Below are positions 10,493 through 20,276 of a DNA stretch of 64,000 nt, in pieces; within the stretch, counting starts at the first letter, position 1, and every line of letters begins with the position of its first letter. The notes under the pieces are model-generated. The model did not search any database. It saw only the letters and a program-made list of their open reading frames with translations, and was not told where the DNA came from. Made by a program: the position numbers and the translations under genes. Source of the stretch: Leguminivora glycinivorella (lineage: Eukaryota > Arthropoda > Insecta > Lepidoptera > Tortricidae); NCBI RefSeq assembly GCF_023078275.1, contig NC_062993.1, forward strand, positions 806,001 through 870,000. Reading direction: 5' to 3'.

Positions 10493-11028
10493 AAACAAAA
10501 AATAATAATTACTTACAATTGTTTTTCAATAAAAAAAATCACATTACATATTTTAGTTTAGCGTATATCTTAACAACAATTTTTTATTCCTTATTGACTA
10601 TATACATTCATTTCTGAACATGCAATATGTTATAGGTATTGATATTTTATTTAACTTAATTGATATAATCATAATTATACAAAATTCAAAATTGGCAAAT
10701 AGGATTATATTAGGTTTCAATTAACCATTGTTACAATACCTAAAAGTATAAATGTATGTCTACTAATTGAAATGCATGTTGGTAAAAGCAAGTAACGTGG
10801 TAAATACATTTATATAAATTGACTGTAAGGTGAATTAAAAATAAATCTGGTAGGTAAGTAACAAAAAAAATTATAGTTAACTTAATTATTACATTTACAC
10901 TTTAATAATTACAAAGACATGCAATTTATTTGGCTGGCCTATTATAAAGTTACTTAATCTAAACATTACGAGTAATTTATTGTTCACAATTTTCGCCGGG
11001 TTTAATTTCACTGGACGTTGTTGACCCT

Positions 11029-14000
11029 TCATGATGTGGCTGGGAATCCCCACCGATCAGGAGGTCGTACTTCCCTGCCGGAACGAGTAGTTCGGTAAGT
11101 ATTGTTTACGGGAACGTTAGAGTTAGAACCGGTGCTGGGCGAATGCGGCGGGGCCTGCGCGGGCGCGCGGGAACACGTGGGCACACCGATCAGCTGAGCG
11201 TTATCTTGACCTACATTTATGTCATCATAATTTGCGCGCGGCAATTCATTATCAACCCTAAATTGCGAATCGATAATTATATGTTTTCTGTTTCGTCTTA
11301 ACTCTGACCCCGACAGTAATTTAACAATGTAAGACCTAAAACTCAGCTTCTTTAGTATTGTACCAGCTATCCATGAATCATTATGTCTAACTTTTACTTT
11401 TTGACCAATGAATAACTCCGGTAATTGTCGAGCTCCTCTATCATAATAAAGTTTCTGATTGTACTGGCGGGCCTTCAAGTTTTTAACAACATCTTTCTGT
11501 ATTTTTGGCATCAACAATTTGGGTGAACATGGAATTATACTTCTTAATTTTCTGCTGTAAAATAACTCCGCCGGGGATGGGAGACTAGATGATATGGGAG
11601 TGTTTGCATATTCTAATAAAGCTAGGTTTAAATCAGTGTTATCAAATGTAGTTTTACGCATCATGTTTTTTAAGACCTGTATAAAACGCTCAACTTGGCC
11701 GTTCGATTGAGAAAATCCTGGAGATGACGTCACATGCTGGAACGACCACTCTTTGGAAAACTGTTTAAAACTATTCGAGCTAAATTCGGGACCATTATCA
11801 CTCATAACTATTTCGGGAATACCGTGCCTTTTAAAAATGTTTTTTATTTTAGTGATAACATATTCGGTTTTTAAGCATTTTAGTTTTACTACCTCTGCAA
11901 ATTTACTATAATAATCTATTAGTAACAGAAACGATTTTCCGCCATAGTGAAAAACATCTATACCTACTTTACTCCATGCTCGTTCGGGTACCTCATGTGG
12001 TATGAGGGGTTCCTTGCTATTTTTCTTTCTGTAAGTAAGGCACGCTTGACAACGCGATAAATAATCTAATAATTGGGAATTTAAATTTGGCCAATACATG
12101 ATCTCACGAGCCCTTAATCGACATTTTTCTATACCTAAATGTCCTATATGGACTTTTTGGAGCATCTCTCTCCGCATACATTTAGGAATTACAACGCGAT
12201 TTTCTTTCCAAACTATTCCAAAAGCAATCGTGAGTTCGTGCCTCACATCCCAGTAGGGATTTAATAATGTATTTAATTTATTTTTATGCGTCGGCCACCC
12301 GGACTTAATTACTTTAATTAGCTGCTGTAATTCGTCATCCTGCTTGGTACACTTTTGTATTTCCAAAAAATGTGAATCAGTTAATGGATTAGAAGCAGTA
12401 ATCGCACACACCTGCGCCTGCGCCTCGAGATAGTCGCGCGGGAGGGAGCTCTCGCTCGCACCCGGTGCCACTGCACGGGATAATGCGTCGGCTATGTATA
12501 AGTACCTACCCGGCTTGTAAACCAGTTTAAAAGTATATGGTTGAAGTCTCAATAACATACGCTGTAAACGCGCTGGTGCATTTGCTAACGGTTTATTTAC
12601 TATGCTTATCAACGGTTTGTGATCTGTTTCTATTGTTACGTCAGTTCGCCCGTATATGTAGCTATAAAATCTTTCACACGCATAGACACACGCATATAAC
12701 TCCTTCTCTATCTGAGCATACGATTGTTCGGCTTTTGACAGAGACTTTGAAGCATACGATACTGGTAGGTCATTTTGAAGTAAACAACAACCTAACCCGT
12801 GTTTACTCGCATCTACCGAGATTACCACCGGTTTATCGAGACTATAATATTGTAAGACTGGTGGATTCGTCAAACATTCCTTTATTTTTTCGAAACATTC
12901 TTGATGTTGATGACTCCAGTGCCATTCTACTGATTTTTTTAATAAATCCCGTAAAAGAAATGTTTTTTCTGATAAGTTTGGTACAAATCTGCCTACATAT
13001 GTAACTAATCCTAAAAACCGTTCGACGTCTTTTGTATTTTGTGGCCTCGGGAGATTTTTTATTGCTAATATATGACTATCATCTGGCTTTATCCCGGCAT
13101 AGGTGATTTTATGGCCTAGATACTTTAACTCTTTCAATCCTATTTTGCACTTCTGGCGATTTAATTTAATATTTATTTCCCTGCACCTCTCGAGTACTGC
13201 CCTAAGTCTCTGATCATGAACTTCTTTTGTGTCTGCGTATACTAATAAATCATCAACAAAAAGAATTACCCCCTCGATGTCCTCAAAGTGCTCATATAGT
13301 TTTCTATGGAATACTTCTGATGCAGACGAAATTCCATAAGGCATTCTAAGGAATTTGAATCTACCGAAAGCCGTATTAAATGTGCATAGATCCGTGCTTG
13401 ACTCATGTAATGCCACTTGCCAAAATCCATGCTTTGCGTCTAAAGTACTAAAGTACTTAGCTCCAGATAAACTAGAAGTGATTTCTTCTATGGTTGGCAA
13501 CTTGAAGTGCTCGCGCCGAATCGCCTTGTTTAGGTCCTGGGGATCTAAGCATATTCGTAGGTCACCATTAGGCTTTTTGACCACCGTCATGCTATTCACC
13601 CAGTCCGTGGGGCGCTCGACCTTGGCAATAATGCCTTGTTCCTGCATTTCTTGCAACTTATTTTTAATTTTGTCTTTTAATGCTACTGGTAATTTCCTAG
13701 GGGAATGGACAACTGGTCTCACATCCTCTTTTAGCCTTATTTTATAATTCCCTGGCAAACAACCTACACCATTAAAAACGTCCGGATATTGATCTAAAAT
13801 TTCACTTTTCTTTTCTACAGTATATAATCTCTTAACCAGGTTGAGCTCTCGACATGAGTACCTACCTAATATCGGCATTGAATCTGTGTCCACGACGACA
13901 AATCGTAAAACATAAACATTCGTTCTATATGTGACTTTTAAATAACATTTACCTACCACCTTTATTTTACCCTTTGAATAAGCTTCTAATTTCAGAGAGG

Positions 14001-15126
14001 TTTTTGTTAAATTTGACTCACAAATATTTAAATCTTTTAACCTACAGAAAGGAAGGATATTCACGTCAGCACCGGTATCTAACTTGAAAGTTATATTTGT
14101 ATCACCTATCTGTAAACTCTCTAGAAACTCATTTTTGTTTACCTGATCGGAAGAGTCCTCGCGCACCTCATAGACTCCACACATTCTGGAGTAGTGATTG
14201 AATCTCTTACAATTTAAACACTGTTGTCCATATGCCGGGCACTTAAACTTTGCATGCACACCACCACACTGTGAACAACCACGATACCTCGGCGTATTGT
14301 GCCACTGTCTCTCCTCGTGGTACCGTGAAGATGTTTGACGTCCTCTAGCACCTCGTGAGTCCTGATACTGCTCCTGCTGTCGCGACGGGCCTGGGCGCGA
14401 CCATTGTCCGCCCGGCCGCGCGCGCGATGACCTTGACCGCTGTGCTCGAGAAAATCGACGATTCTTTTGTATGGCATCAATCTCGTTCACTTGAGCGTTA
14501 GTATTTTGACTTTCATTCGTTATTCCATGAACATGGTGATGCTCAGTACTCTCTGATTTCAAGGTCACAGCTTGTGCGCGAGATAATTCTGCTAAATTAC
14601 CGATCTCCACAGCCTTCGTTAACGTCAAATCTGGTTCCCTTAACAGACGTTCCCGTAAGGATCCATCTCTTATTCCACATATTAATCTATCTCGCACTAA
14701 ATCTTGGCACAAGTCTTTGAATTCACACTTTACGGCCATCTTGTTTAATTCGAACACATACTGTTCAACGGACTCGAACTCGCTCTGATCGCGTGTAAAA
14801 AATCTGTGACGTTCAATTGTTAAATTTTTCTTTGGAAAGAAAAAACAGTCAAATTTCTCCAACACTTTGTTAACCGTGTCACATTTCGTCTTATCTGTAA
14901 ATTGATCGTATACATCCCGACATCGTTCACCAATGACATGAAGTAAAATATTTATCTGCACTGTCACGTCTTTTTTGTCGATTTCACACGCTGCATAATA
15001 AATCATAAAACTCTTCTTCCATTTATCCCACTCTTTGCTCAAATTACCAGATGTTACATTTACAAGATTATTTTCAAATACGAACGGCGGCGGTGGTTGC
15101 AAAACTGATTCCATTGTACTTTGCAA
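11029..15126 (-). CDS. Gag-Pol polyprotein of Ty3/Gypsy element 1
   Basis: An uninterrupted 1365-residue fused polyprotein. The Gag region has two zinc knuckles (Cys284-Cys296, spaced C-x2-C-x3-H-x4-C, and Cys303-Cys316, C-x2-C-x4-H-x4-C) after an Arg-rich stretch. The protease has LDTGA near 349-353. The reverse transcriptase has LRICLDPQDLNK and the FVDD active site at 623-626. RNase H has VDAS (Asp772) and ETDHK. Integrase has an HHCC finger (His993, His996, Cys1026, Cys1029) and a D-D35-E triad (Asp1057, Asp1110, Glu1146). PR-RT-RH-IN order defines Ty3/Gypsy. Having Gag and Pol in one frame without a shift is less common. The C-terminal TTRSGREVRPPDR resembles the tail of the broken element at 59-61 kb. 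Confidence 0.96.
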   Translation of the reverse strand: MQSTMESVLQPPPPFVFENNLVNVTSGNLSKEWDKWKKSFMIYYAACEIDKKDVTVQINILLHVIGERCRDVYDQFTDKTKCDTVNKVLEKFDCFFFPKKNLTIERHRFFTRDQSEFESVEQYVFELNKMAVKCEFKDLCQDLVRDRLICGIRDGSLRERLLREPDLTLTKAVEIGNLAELSRAQAVTLKSESTEHHHVHGITNESQNTNAQVNEIDAIQKNRRFSRAQRSRSSRARPGGQWSRPGPSRQQEQYQDSRGARGRQTSSRYHEERQWHNTPRYRGCSQCGGVHAKFKCPAYGQQCLNCKRFNHYSRMCGVYEVREDSSDQVNKNEFLESLQIGDTNITFKLDTGADVNILPFCRLKDLNICESNLTKTSLKLEAYSKGKIKVVGKCYLKVTYRTNVYVLRFVVVDTDSMPILGRYSCRELNLVKRLYTVEKKSEILDQYPDVFNGVGCLPGNYKIRLKEDVRPVVHSPRKLPVALKDKIKNKLQEMQEQGIIAKVERPTDWVNSMTVVKKPNGDLRICLDPQDLNKAIRREHFKLPTIEEITSSLSGAKYFSTLDAKHGFWQVALHESSTDLCTFNTAFGRFKFLRMPYGISSASEVFHRKLYEHFEDIEGVILFVDDLLVYADTKEVHDQRLRAVLERCREINIKLNRQKCKIGLKELKYLGHKITYAGIKPDDSHILAIKNLPRPQNTKDVERFLGLVTYVGRFVPNLSEKTFLLRDLLKKSVEWHWSHQHQECFEKIKECLTNPPVLQYYSLDKPVVISVDASKHGLGCCLLQNDLPVSYASKSLSKAEQSYAQIEKELYACVYACERFYSYIYGRTDVTIETDHKPLISIVNKPLANAPARLQRMLLRLQPYTFKLVYKPGRYLYIADALSRAVAPGASESSLPRDYLEAQAQVCAITASNPLTDSHFLEIQKCTKQDDELQQLIKVIKSGWPTHKNKLNTLLNPYWDVRHELTIAFGIVWKENRVVIPKCMRREMLQKVHIGHLGIEKCRLRAREIMYWPNLNSQLLDYLSRCQACLTYRKKNSKEPLIPHEVPERAWSKVGIDVFHYGGKSFLLLIDYYSKFAEVVKLKCLKTEYVITKIKNIFKRHGIPEIVMSDNGPEFSSNSFKQFSKEWSFQHVTSSPGFSQSNGQVERFIQVLKNMMRKTTFDNTDLNLALLEYANTPISSSLPSPAELFYSRKLRSIIPCSPKLLMPKIQKDVVKNLKARQYNQKLYYDRGARQLPELFIGQKVKVRHNDSWIAGTILKKLSFRSYIVKLLSGSELRRNRKHIIIDSQFRVDNELPRANYDDINVGQDNAQLIGVPTCSRAPAQAPPHSPSTGSNSNVPVNNTYRTTRSGREVRPPDRWGFPATS

Positions 15127-15230
15127 TTAATTGCTTTTAGTTTTACGTCTTTATATCTGTAGGTATAACCCTTTATTTTTAACACTCAGTTCAAATACCA
15201 CTATTAACTATAAATCAATCCATTTTAAAA

Positions 15231-15243
15231 ACCGGCTGCGCCA
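15231..15243 (-). other. Primer binding site (tRNA-Ser type)
   Basis: Immediately inside the 5' LTR the minus strand reads TGGCGCAGCCGGT. This is complementary to a tRNA 3' end of the form ACCGGCTGCG-CCA, which I recall as that of insect tRNA-Ser. Confidence 0.7.
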
Positions 15244-15354
15244 TGTTTAGTATGTAAGGACGCAGGGAGCGTGAATCAAAGACGAGCACTGCTTTAAGAC
15301 TGATTTATTATGTTTTATGCAACCACCCTCCACATGCAAATATATGATATGACA
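15244..15354 (-). repeat. 5' LTR of LTR element 1
   Basis: 111 bp, base-for-base identical to the partner at 10371-10481. It is followed on the right by the ATGAC duplication. Confidence 0.95.
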
Positions 15355-15520
15355 ATGACGGCTCTGTGTCTGTACACAAAATTTGGCACGCACATTTTCG
15401 TAAAATTAATAAAAAATTGACATGGATTTGTCCATGATTTCTGTATGAAACAATGTATTTCGTTCAATACTGCGACGATGGATAATGTATATAGTAGATG
15501 TATGCGCATATTTTTATTTA

Positions 15521-15708
15521 TGTTAGGATTAATAATATGTATGTAGCTATAGTTGTAGCGTATACCCTGTTTACGCCGTGTTATTATATCTATAAGTACC
15601 TACATAGTTATGTATGCATGTATAGCGCACCCTGCGCACCAATAAACTTCAGTTAGCTACCGACCGTGTGCGTGTATCATTCTCCGAGTCCTAACCTCAA
15701 ACCTAACA
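15521..15708 (+). repeat. 5' LTR of LTR element 2
   Basis: 188 bp, begins TGTTAGGATTAATAAT and ends CAAACCTAACA. It contains AATAAA at about 15640. Identical to 20020-20207. Confidence 0.95.
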
Positions 15709-15717
15709 GTGACGACG

Positions 15718-16743
15718 ATGGCTAAAATTTCGGTTGGCGTGTTAAGCACATTTAACCACGAAACTCATGATTGGGTTATTTATAAAGATCGGTTGGAACA
15801 GTGGTTCGTCGCGAATGACATTGCAGGAGAAACAGAGGACGACAAGTCAGCGGGCGCAAAACGGCGTGCCATACTCCTCAGCAGCTTAGCCGAATGCACG
15901 TATAAGCTGTTAAGAGATCTTGCTTTGCCAAAGGAACTGGGGAACCTCAGCTACGCTGATGTCGTGCTTTTGTTGGATGGCCACTTCAAACCAAAAATAT
16001 GTGGATTTGCTGAGCGTAATAGCTTCTACAGCGCCATGCAGTCCGCTAATGAAACCTTCTCGGATTGGGCGGCCAGAGTACGAGGGTTGGCACTACATTG
16101 TGGTTTCTCGGCATCGACGCTCGACGATACCCTTCGTGACCGATTTGTTTTAGGCATGGTTCAGGGACCAGAACGAGACAAGCTCTTCACTGAGGCGATG
16201 TCTAGCCTCACGTTTTCCAGCGCTTTGCAAACGGCGGAAAATGTTAGAAGCGCCCGAAAAGGCGCACGTGCTGGCGCAACCGGGGCCTCGGGCTCCAGCG
16301 CCGCCGACAACGAGCTTGGCGTATACAAGATGGCGGCCAGCAGGGCGCCCGCCTCGGCAGGCGCGCGGCCCACCGGATCTACTGGCGCCTCGTGCACAAT
16401 CTGCGGCTACCGTGGACATTCGGCATCAGATTGCAGATTTGCTAACTCAATTTGTGATAAGTGCGGTTCTAAAGGGCATCTTAAACGCGTGTGTCGTAAA
16501 AAGTTACCAAACAAAAAAATTAATTTTGTCGAATGTTGCTTGGACAGTGGTGATGAAGAAGGTAAGCATCTTCTATTCAATATTCGCACTTATAAGGGTG
16601 AACCTATGCGAGAACATGTTTTAGTTAATGAGATGCGTATTAATTTCGAAATAGATACGGGATCAGGCATTACGGCCGTGTCAGATAAGTTTTATTTTAA
16701 ACATTTTGCATCCATACCGTGGTCCAAGCCCCCACGATATTGA
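15718..16743 (+). CDS. Gag and start of protease, LTR element 2
   Basis: The annotated ATG is at 15718; the open frame reaches back to a GTG at 15709. The frame gives a 341-residue product starting MAKISVGVLSTF. The Gag-type N-terminal domain is followed by two C-x2-C-x4-H-x4-C knuckles (CTICGYRGHSASDC and CDKCGSKGHLKRVC, about residues 226-259) that would bind element RNA. The protease motif EIDTGSG follows near residue 312. The frame stops soon after, at 16743, within the protease domain, and the remaining protease sequence continues in another frame after a C5 run at 16729-16733. The style is that of arthropod K02A2.6-like Gypsy elements. Confidence 0.9.
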   Translation: MAKISVGVLSTFNHETHDWVIYKDRLEQWFVANDIAGETEDDKSAGAKRRAILLSSLAECTYKLLRDLALPKELGNLSYADVVLLLDGHFKPKICGFAERNSFYSAMQSANETFSDWAARVRGLALHCGFSASTLDDTLRDRFVLGMVQGPERDKLFTEAMSSLTFSSALQTAENVRSARKGARAGATGASGSSAADNELGVYKMAASRAPASAGARPTGSTGASCTICGYRGHSASDCRFANSICDKCGSKGHLKRVCRKKLPNKKINFVECCLDSGDEEGKHLLFNIRTYKGEPMREHVLVNEMRINFEIDTGSGITAVSDKFYFKHFASIPWSKPPRY

Positions 16744-17531
16744 GAAGTTACGACGAGAAAATTATCGAAACTTTAGGTGTGTTAAGGCTACCATTTCATT
16801 ACAACAACCAAACAAATGATATAGACATTTATGTTGTAAAGAATGGAGGTGATCCAATATTAGGTCGCGACTTTGTATCTGCATTTAATTTACAGATGTG
16901 CCCAATTCCTAAAAATGATTTGCATTCAGTCGATAAAGTAGGTAACGACACCGATTTAGTAGGTATGTTCAGTGGCCAATATCCGCACCTGTTCTCAGAT
17001 AAGTTGGGATGTTGTAAGGATGTAGTAGTACATCTTAACCTAAAACCGGACAGCAAACCGGTTTATTTCAAAGCGCGACCGCTTCCTTTTGCTATTCGTG
17101 ACAAAGTGGAATCAGAACTGAACCGTCTTGTTCAGTTAGGTATTTTACAGCCAGTAACGTATTCGGAATATGCTAGCCCTATTGTGCCAGTCTTAAAACA
17201 AAGTGGCAAAGTACGCATTTGTGCAGACTTTTCGGTATCAATTAATAAGCAACTTTTAATAGACAAATACCCGTTACCCCGTATAGAGGAGTTATTCTCA
17301 AAGCTACACGGCGGTCAACAATTCTCAAAGTTAGATCTTTCAAATGCATACAATCAGTTGCGGTTAAGTGAAGACTCGCAAAAGTACACTTGTATTAACA
17401 CGCATAAGGGCTTATTTACCTACTCGCGGCTTGTATTTGGACTGGCCAGTGCGCCCGCCATATTTCAACGTTCCTTAGAAACCATTCTCGCGGGCCTCGA
17501 TGTATGTATTTTTTGGATGACATTTTGGTAA
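16719..17531 (+). CDS. Protease end and N-terminal reverse transcriptase, LTR element 2
   Basis: Second frame of the broken pol gene, overlapping the Gag frame by 25 bp. It contains the protease end (GGDPILGRDF) and the RT fingers and palm: GKVRICADF, KYPLPRIEELF, LDLSNAYNQL and FGLASAPAIFQR. It ends just at the RT catalytic box. The T6 run at 17509-17514 lies exactly where the frame is lost, so the catalytic Asp-Asp pair is read only in the next frame. The ATG at 16719 is not a genuine start. Confidence 0.88.
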   Translation: MVQAPTILRSYDEKIIETLGVLRLPFHYNNQTNDIDIYVVKNGGDPILGRDFVSAFNLQMCPIPKNDLHSVDKVGNDTDLVGMFSGQYPHLFSDKLGCCKDVVVHLNLKPDSKPVYFKARPLPFAIRDKVESELNRLVQLGILQPVTYSEYASPIVPVLKQSGKVRICADFSVSINKQLLIDKYPLPRIEELFSKLHGGQQFSKLDLSNAYNQLRLSEDSQKYTCINTHKGLFTYSRLVFGLASAPAIFQRSLETILAGLDVCIFWMTFW

Positions 17532-19585
17532 CTGGTCGTAATAGGGCGGAGCACTTGCAGCGGTTAAATGAAGTGTTCAAAAGGCTACAGGAAGCTGGGT
17601 TGGTGTTACAAAAAGACAAGTGTTCATTCTTCCAAGATTCAGTTTCGTATTTAGGTTACGATATTGATAAAAATGGCTTACATAAATCGCCAGATAAGGT
17701 AAAAGCCATACTTGAAGCGAAAATTCCACAAAACATATCCGAGTTAAAATCTTTTTTAGGTTTAGTAAACTATTACAGGCATTTTGTGAAAAACGCATCA
17801 TCAATTTTAAGTCCTTTACATACACTTTTACAGAAAAATACGAAATGGTCTTGGACGAGCGAACACGATGATGCGGTGTCTAACATAAAACATCAACTGG
17901 CTTCAGATGTCACATTAGCGCATTTTAATCCAAAAGCGAAGTTATTTTTAACAGTAGACGCGTCCCCTACAGGCTTGGGAGCCATTTTGAGCCTTATTAA
18001 TGATAATGGGATCGAGCAACCCATATCATTTATGTCAAGGTCGTTAACGAATGCTGAAAAGAGGTATAGCCAGATTAGCAAAGAAGCGACAAGCATCGTT
18101 TTCGGAATACGTAAGTTCCATCATTATTTGTACGGCCGTGATGAGCCGTTTGTACTTAGGACCGATCACAAACCTCTTCTCAGCATTTTCCGGCCAGATA
18201 AGGGAGTTCCGGAAGTGTCGGCCAACCGCCTGCAGCGGTATGCTTTATTTTTATCAGCATACAATTACAAAATTGAATATGTTACCAGTGCGCGAAACAC
18301 AGCTGATTTCCTCAGTCGTTCAGTGAGCGCGAGCGAGACCAATGTCATTGATGCCACCGCGAGCGAGCGAGATGAGGTAATTGACCGAGCCTCCTATCTC
18401 CAATTCATAACGGACGGCGACGTACCTATATCTATAGATAGTGTTTACGAAGCGACGCGCACTGATAACATACTCTCACAGGTGACAAATTACGTAATGA
18501 ACGGTTGGCCTAATAAAGTAAGGGATTGCAAATTGCAACCTTATTATATATGTCGTTTAGAGTTATCTGTTGAACGAGGTTGTGTAGTTAGAGGTTCTAG
18601 GTTGGTCATTCCTGAAACTCTTCAAAATAAAATTATTGATGAGTTACACAGGGGCCACTTAGGTATGAATAAAATGAAGGCAGAGGCTCGACTGCGGTTT
18701 TGGTGGCCCGGCATGGCGGCCGACATCGAGCGGCGCGCGGCCGGCTGCGCGCAGTGCGTGAGCGTGCGCCCCGCGCCGCCGCGCGCGCCGCTCGCGCCCT
18801 GGCCATATCCACCAGAAGCGTTCCATCGCGTTCATATGGACATTTTGGGCCCTGCGCATGGGAAATACTTCCTAATCATTGTAGACGCACACTCTAAATG
18901 GGTGGAGTGTTTCGATGTATCAGTATCGTACAGTAGTCGCGTAATAATTGAGAAAGTTTGCGAAACTATGTCTAGATTTGGTATTTTCCGCAACATTTGC
19001 ACAGATAACGGTACTTCGTTTGTATCTAAGGAATTTGAGCACTTCTGTAGAATAAATGGTATAGAACACATCACCACTCCCACTTATAGACCAGCCAGCA
19101 ATGGTCAAGCGGAGATTTATTGTAAGCAGCTTAAACTAGCATTAAATAAAATAATATCTTCTGGCACACACTTACGTAATATTAACGTGAAAATACAAGA
19201 GTACTTATTTATGTACAGAAATTCAAAACACACATCAACAAACATGTCTCCCGCAGAGGTTCTCTTTGGGCGTAAATTGCGAAGTCGTTTAGACTGGTTA
19301 CAGCTGGCGCAGCCGTCCTCATCACCACTGTCTGACGCAGCGATCGCTGATAACGTGTCGCGCCAACAGGCCTTGCAGACTAAATATTACGATGGTAACA
19401 GAAGTGTCCAATTTTGTATCGGTGAAACTGTGTTAGTTAAAGTTTATAAAAATCAAAAATCATACTGGACAATAGGAGTTGTAATTAAACAAATAGGTAA
19501 AACCATGTATATTGTGAAATTAGACAATAACAAAACGCTAAAAAACATATTGATCAATTACAAAAGTATAAAGGGGAGGAGATAA
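17504..19585 (+). CDS. Reverse transcriptase C-terminus, RNase H and integrase, LTR element 2
   Basis: Third frame, 693 codons. It opens at the FLDD catalytic box (residues 3-6), followed by the RT thumb, RNase H (VDASPTGLGA at 151; RTDHKPLL near 219) and integrase. The integrase has an HHCC finger (His382, His385, Cys415, Cys418) and a D-D35-E triad (Asp446, Asp501, Glu537). A chromodomain is not evident. The frame ends at 19585 just after a GGGG run, and downstream coding continues in other frames. The first Met is an artefact of the frame break. Confidence 0.92.
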   Translation: MYFLDDILVTGRNRAEHLQRLNEVFKRLQEAGLVLQKDKCSFFQDSVSYLGYDIDKNGLHKSPDKVKAILEAKIPQNISELKSFLGLVNYYRHFVKNASSILSPLHTLLQKNTKWSWTSEHDDAVSNIKHQLASDVTLAHFNPKAKLFLTVDASPTGLGAILSLINDNGIEQPISFMSRSLTNAEKRYSQISKEATSIVFGIRKFHHYLYGRDEPFVLRTDHKPLLSIFRPDKGVPEVSANRLQRYALFLSAYNYKIEYVTSARNTADFLSRSVSASETNVIDATASERDEVIDRASYLQFITDGDVPISIDSVYEATRTDNILSQVTNYVMNGWPNKVRDCKLQPYYICRLELSVERGCVVRGSRLVIPETLQNKIIDELHRGHLGMNKMKAEARLRFWWPGMAADIERRAAGCAQCVSVRPAPPRAPLAPWPYPPEAFHRVHMDILGPAHGKYFLIIVDAHSKWVECFDVSVSYSSRVIIEKVCETMSRFGIFRNICTDNGTSFVSKEFEHFCRINGIEHITTPTYRPASNGQAEIYCKQLKLALNKIISSGTHLRNINVKIQEYLFMYRNSKHTSTNMSPAEVLFGRKLRSRLDWLQLAQPSSSPLSDAAIADNVSRQQALQTKYYDGNRSVQFCIGETVLVKVYKNQKSYWTIGVVIKQIGKTMYIVKLDNNKTLKNILINYKSIKGRR

Positions 19586-19589
19586 GTGA

Positions 19590-20003
19590 AGAACGATACG
19601 TGGCAGAACGAACACCCCCGCCAGCTCTTTGATTGAAGATCATGAGAACGAGCCTGACATGTTACAGGCTCTCCTATGGCCACCGTCAGGTCTCCAGCAG
19701 GCAACTCCAGCACCCGAACCGGGCCCTCCGCGAGAACGCCAAGAAGCGCAACCATCAGGCACTGCTCAACGGGAATCCTCGCCACCTCTTGATTCACTTA
19801 CTACCGGCGGCAGTGACACTGACGGCCGTGCGACGTCAGGAACTGACGAGCCAGCCAGGTTGCCCTCGCCGACGCCGACGCCAGGACAGAGCCTGACGGA
19901 CGGTTCGGCTCCGCAGGAAGATGTTCAGGCCGATACCGCGCCAGAAATATCCCACGTAAATACGAGGCCTCGGAGACCCTTTAATTTTGGCGATTACTTT
20001 TGA
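19590..20003 (+). CDS. C-terminal tail of Pol, LTR element 2
   Basis: An open stretch in a fourth frame, rich in Pro, Ser, Thr and Asp/Glu, ends RPRRPFNFGDYF shortly before the 3' LTR. Basic-proline ends of this type are usual for Gypsy integrase tails. Between 19573 and 19632 an additional frame is also open (…EEISEERYVAERTPPP…), so two further one-base shifts are likely, one near the GGGG at 19573 and one near the C5 at 19615-19619. It is not an independent gene. Confidence 0.65.
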   Translation, partial: RTIRGRTNTPASSLIEDHENEPDMLQALLWPPSGLQQATPAPEPGPPRERQEAQPSGTAQRESSPPLDSLTTGGSDTDGRATSGTDEPARLPSPTPTPGQSLTDGSAPQEDVQADTAPEISHVNTRPRRPFNFGDYF

Positions 20004-20019
20004 ATTTAGTGTAAGGGAA

Positions 20020-20207
20020 TGTTAGGATTAATAATATGTATGTAGCTATAGTTGTAGCGTATACCCTGTTTACGCCGTGTTATTATATCTATAAGTACCT
20101 ACATAGTTATGTATGCATGTATAGCGCACCCTGCGCACCAATAAACTTCAGTTAGCTACCGACCGTGTGCGTGTATCATTCTCCGAGTCCTAACCTCAAA
20201 CCTAACA
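20020..20207 (+). repeat. 3' LTR of LTR element 2
   Basis: 188 bp, identical to 15521-15708. Followed by the ATTTA target duplication. Confidence 0.95.
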
Positions 20208-20276
20208 ATTTAGTTGTAGTGTGCGGTGACTAAATAAATGGTAGATGTTTTTTGTATGGAAAGCGAGCCACCTTAA

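Larger units (their letters stand above)
10371..15354 (-). mobile_element. Ty3/Gypsy LTR retrotransposon 1, intact
   Basis: A complete element with two identical 111-bp LTRs, flanked by a perfect ATGAC duplication (10366-10370 and 15355-15359). The order on the minus strand is 5' LTR, tRNA-Ser-type primer site, one Gag-Pol ORF, ~540 bp of non-coding 3' sequence, polypurine tract and 3' LTR. Short LTRs plus a Ser-type primer site recall the Mag lineage known from Bombyx (inference). Identical LTRs and an open frame indicate a very recent insertion. Confidence 0.95.
15521..20207 (+). mobile_element. Ty3/Gypsy LTR retrotransposon 2, recent but frame-broken
   Basis: Identical 188-bp LTRs (15521-15708 and 20020-20207) and a perfect ATTTA target duplication (15516-15520 and 20208-20212). 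The gag start lies only 9 bp inside the LTR. No canonical TGG primer site is present. The GTGACGACG after the LTR only loosely resembles a tRNA-Trp-type site. AAGGGAA precedes the 3' LTR as a short polypurine tract. The coding region falls into at least four frames, although the LTRs show no divergence. Confidence 0.95.
7508..20276. mobile_element. Possible TTAA-bounded composite (piggyBac-like ends)
   Basis: TTAAGGTGGCTCGC at 7508-7521 is exactly mirrored by GCGAGCCACCTTAA at 20263-20276. TTAA at both outer ends is what piggyBac-type insertions leave. Removing the two LTR elements leaves about 3.1 kb. Beyond the 14 bases the ends do not match, so coincidence is possible. Confidence 0.3.

Noticed and set aside
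12537..13747. Plus-strand ORFs of 155 and 130 codons
   Set aside because: Antisense shadows of the Gypsy element 1 pol gene.
16150..16624. Several ORFs overlapping gag of element 2
   Set aside because: GC-rich shadow frames of the real Gag ORF.
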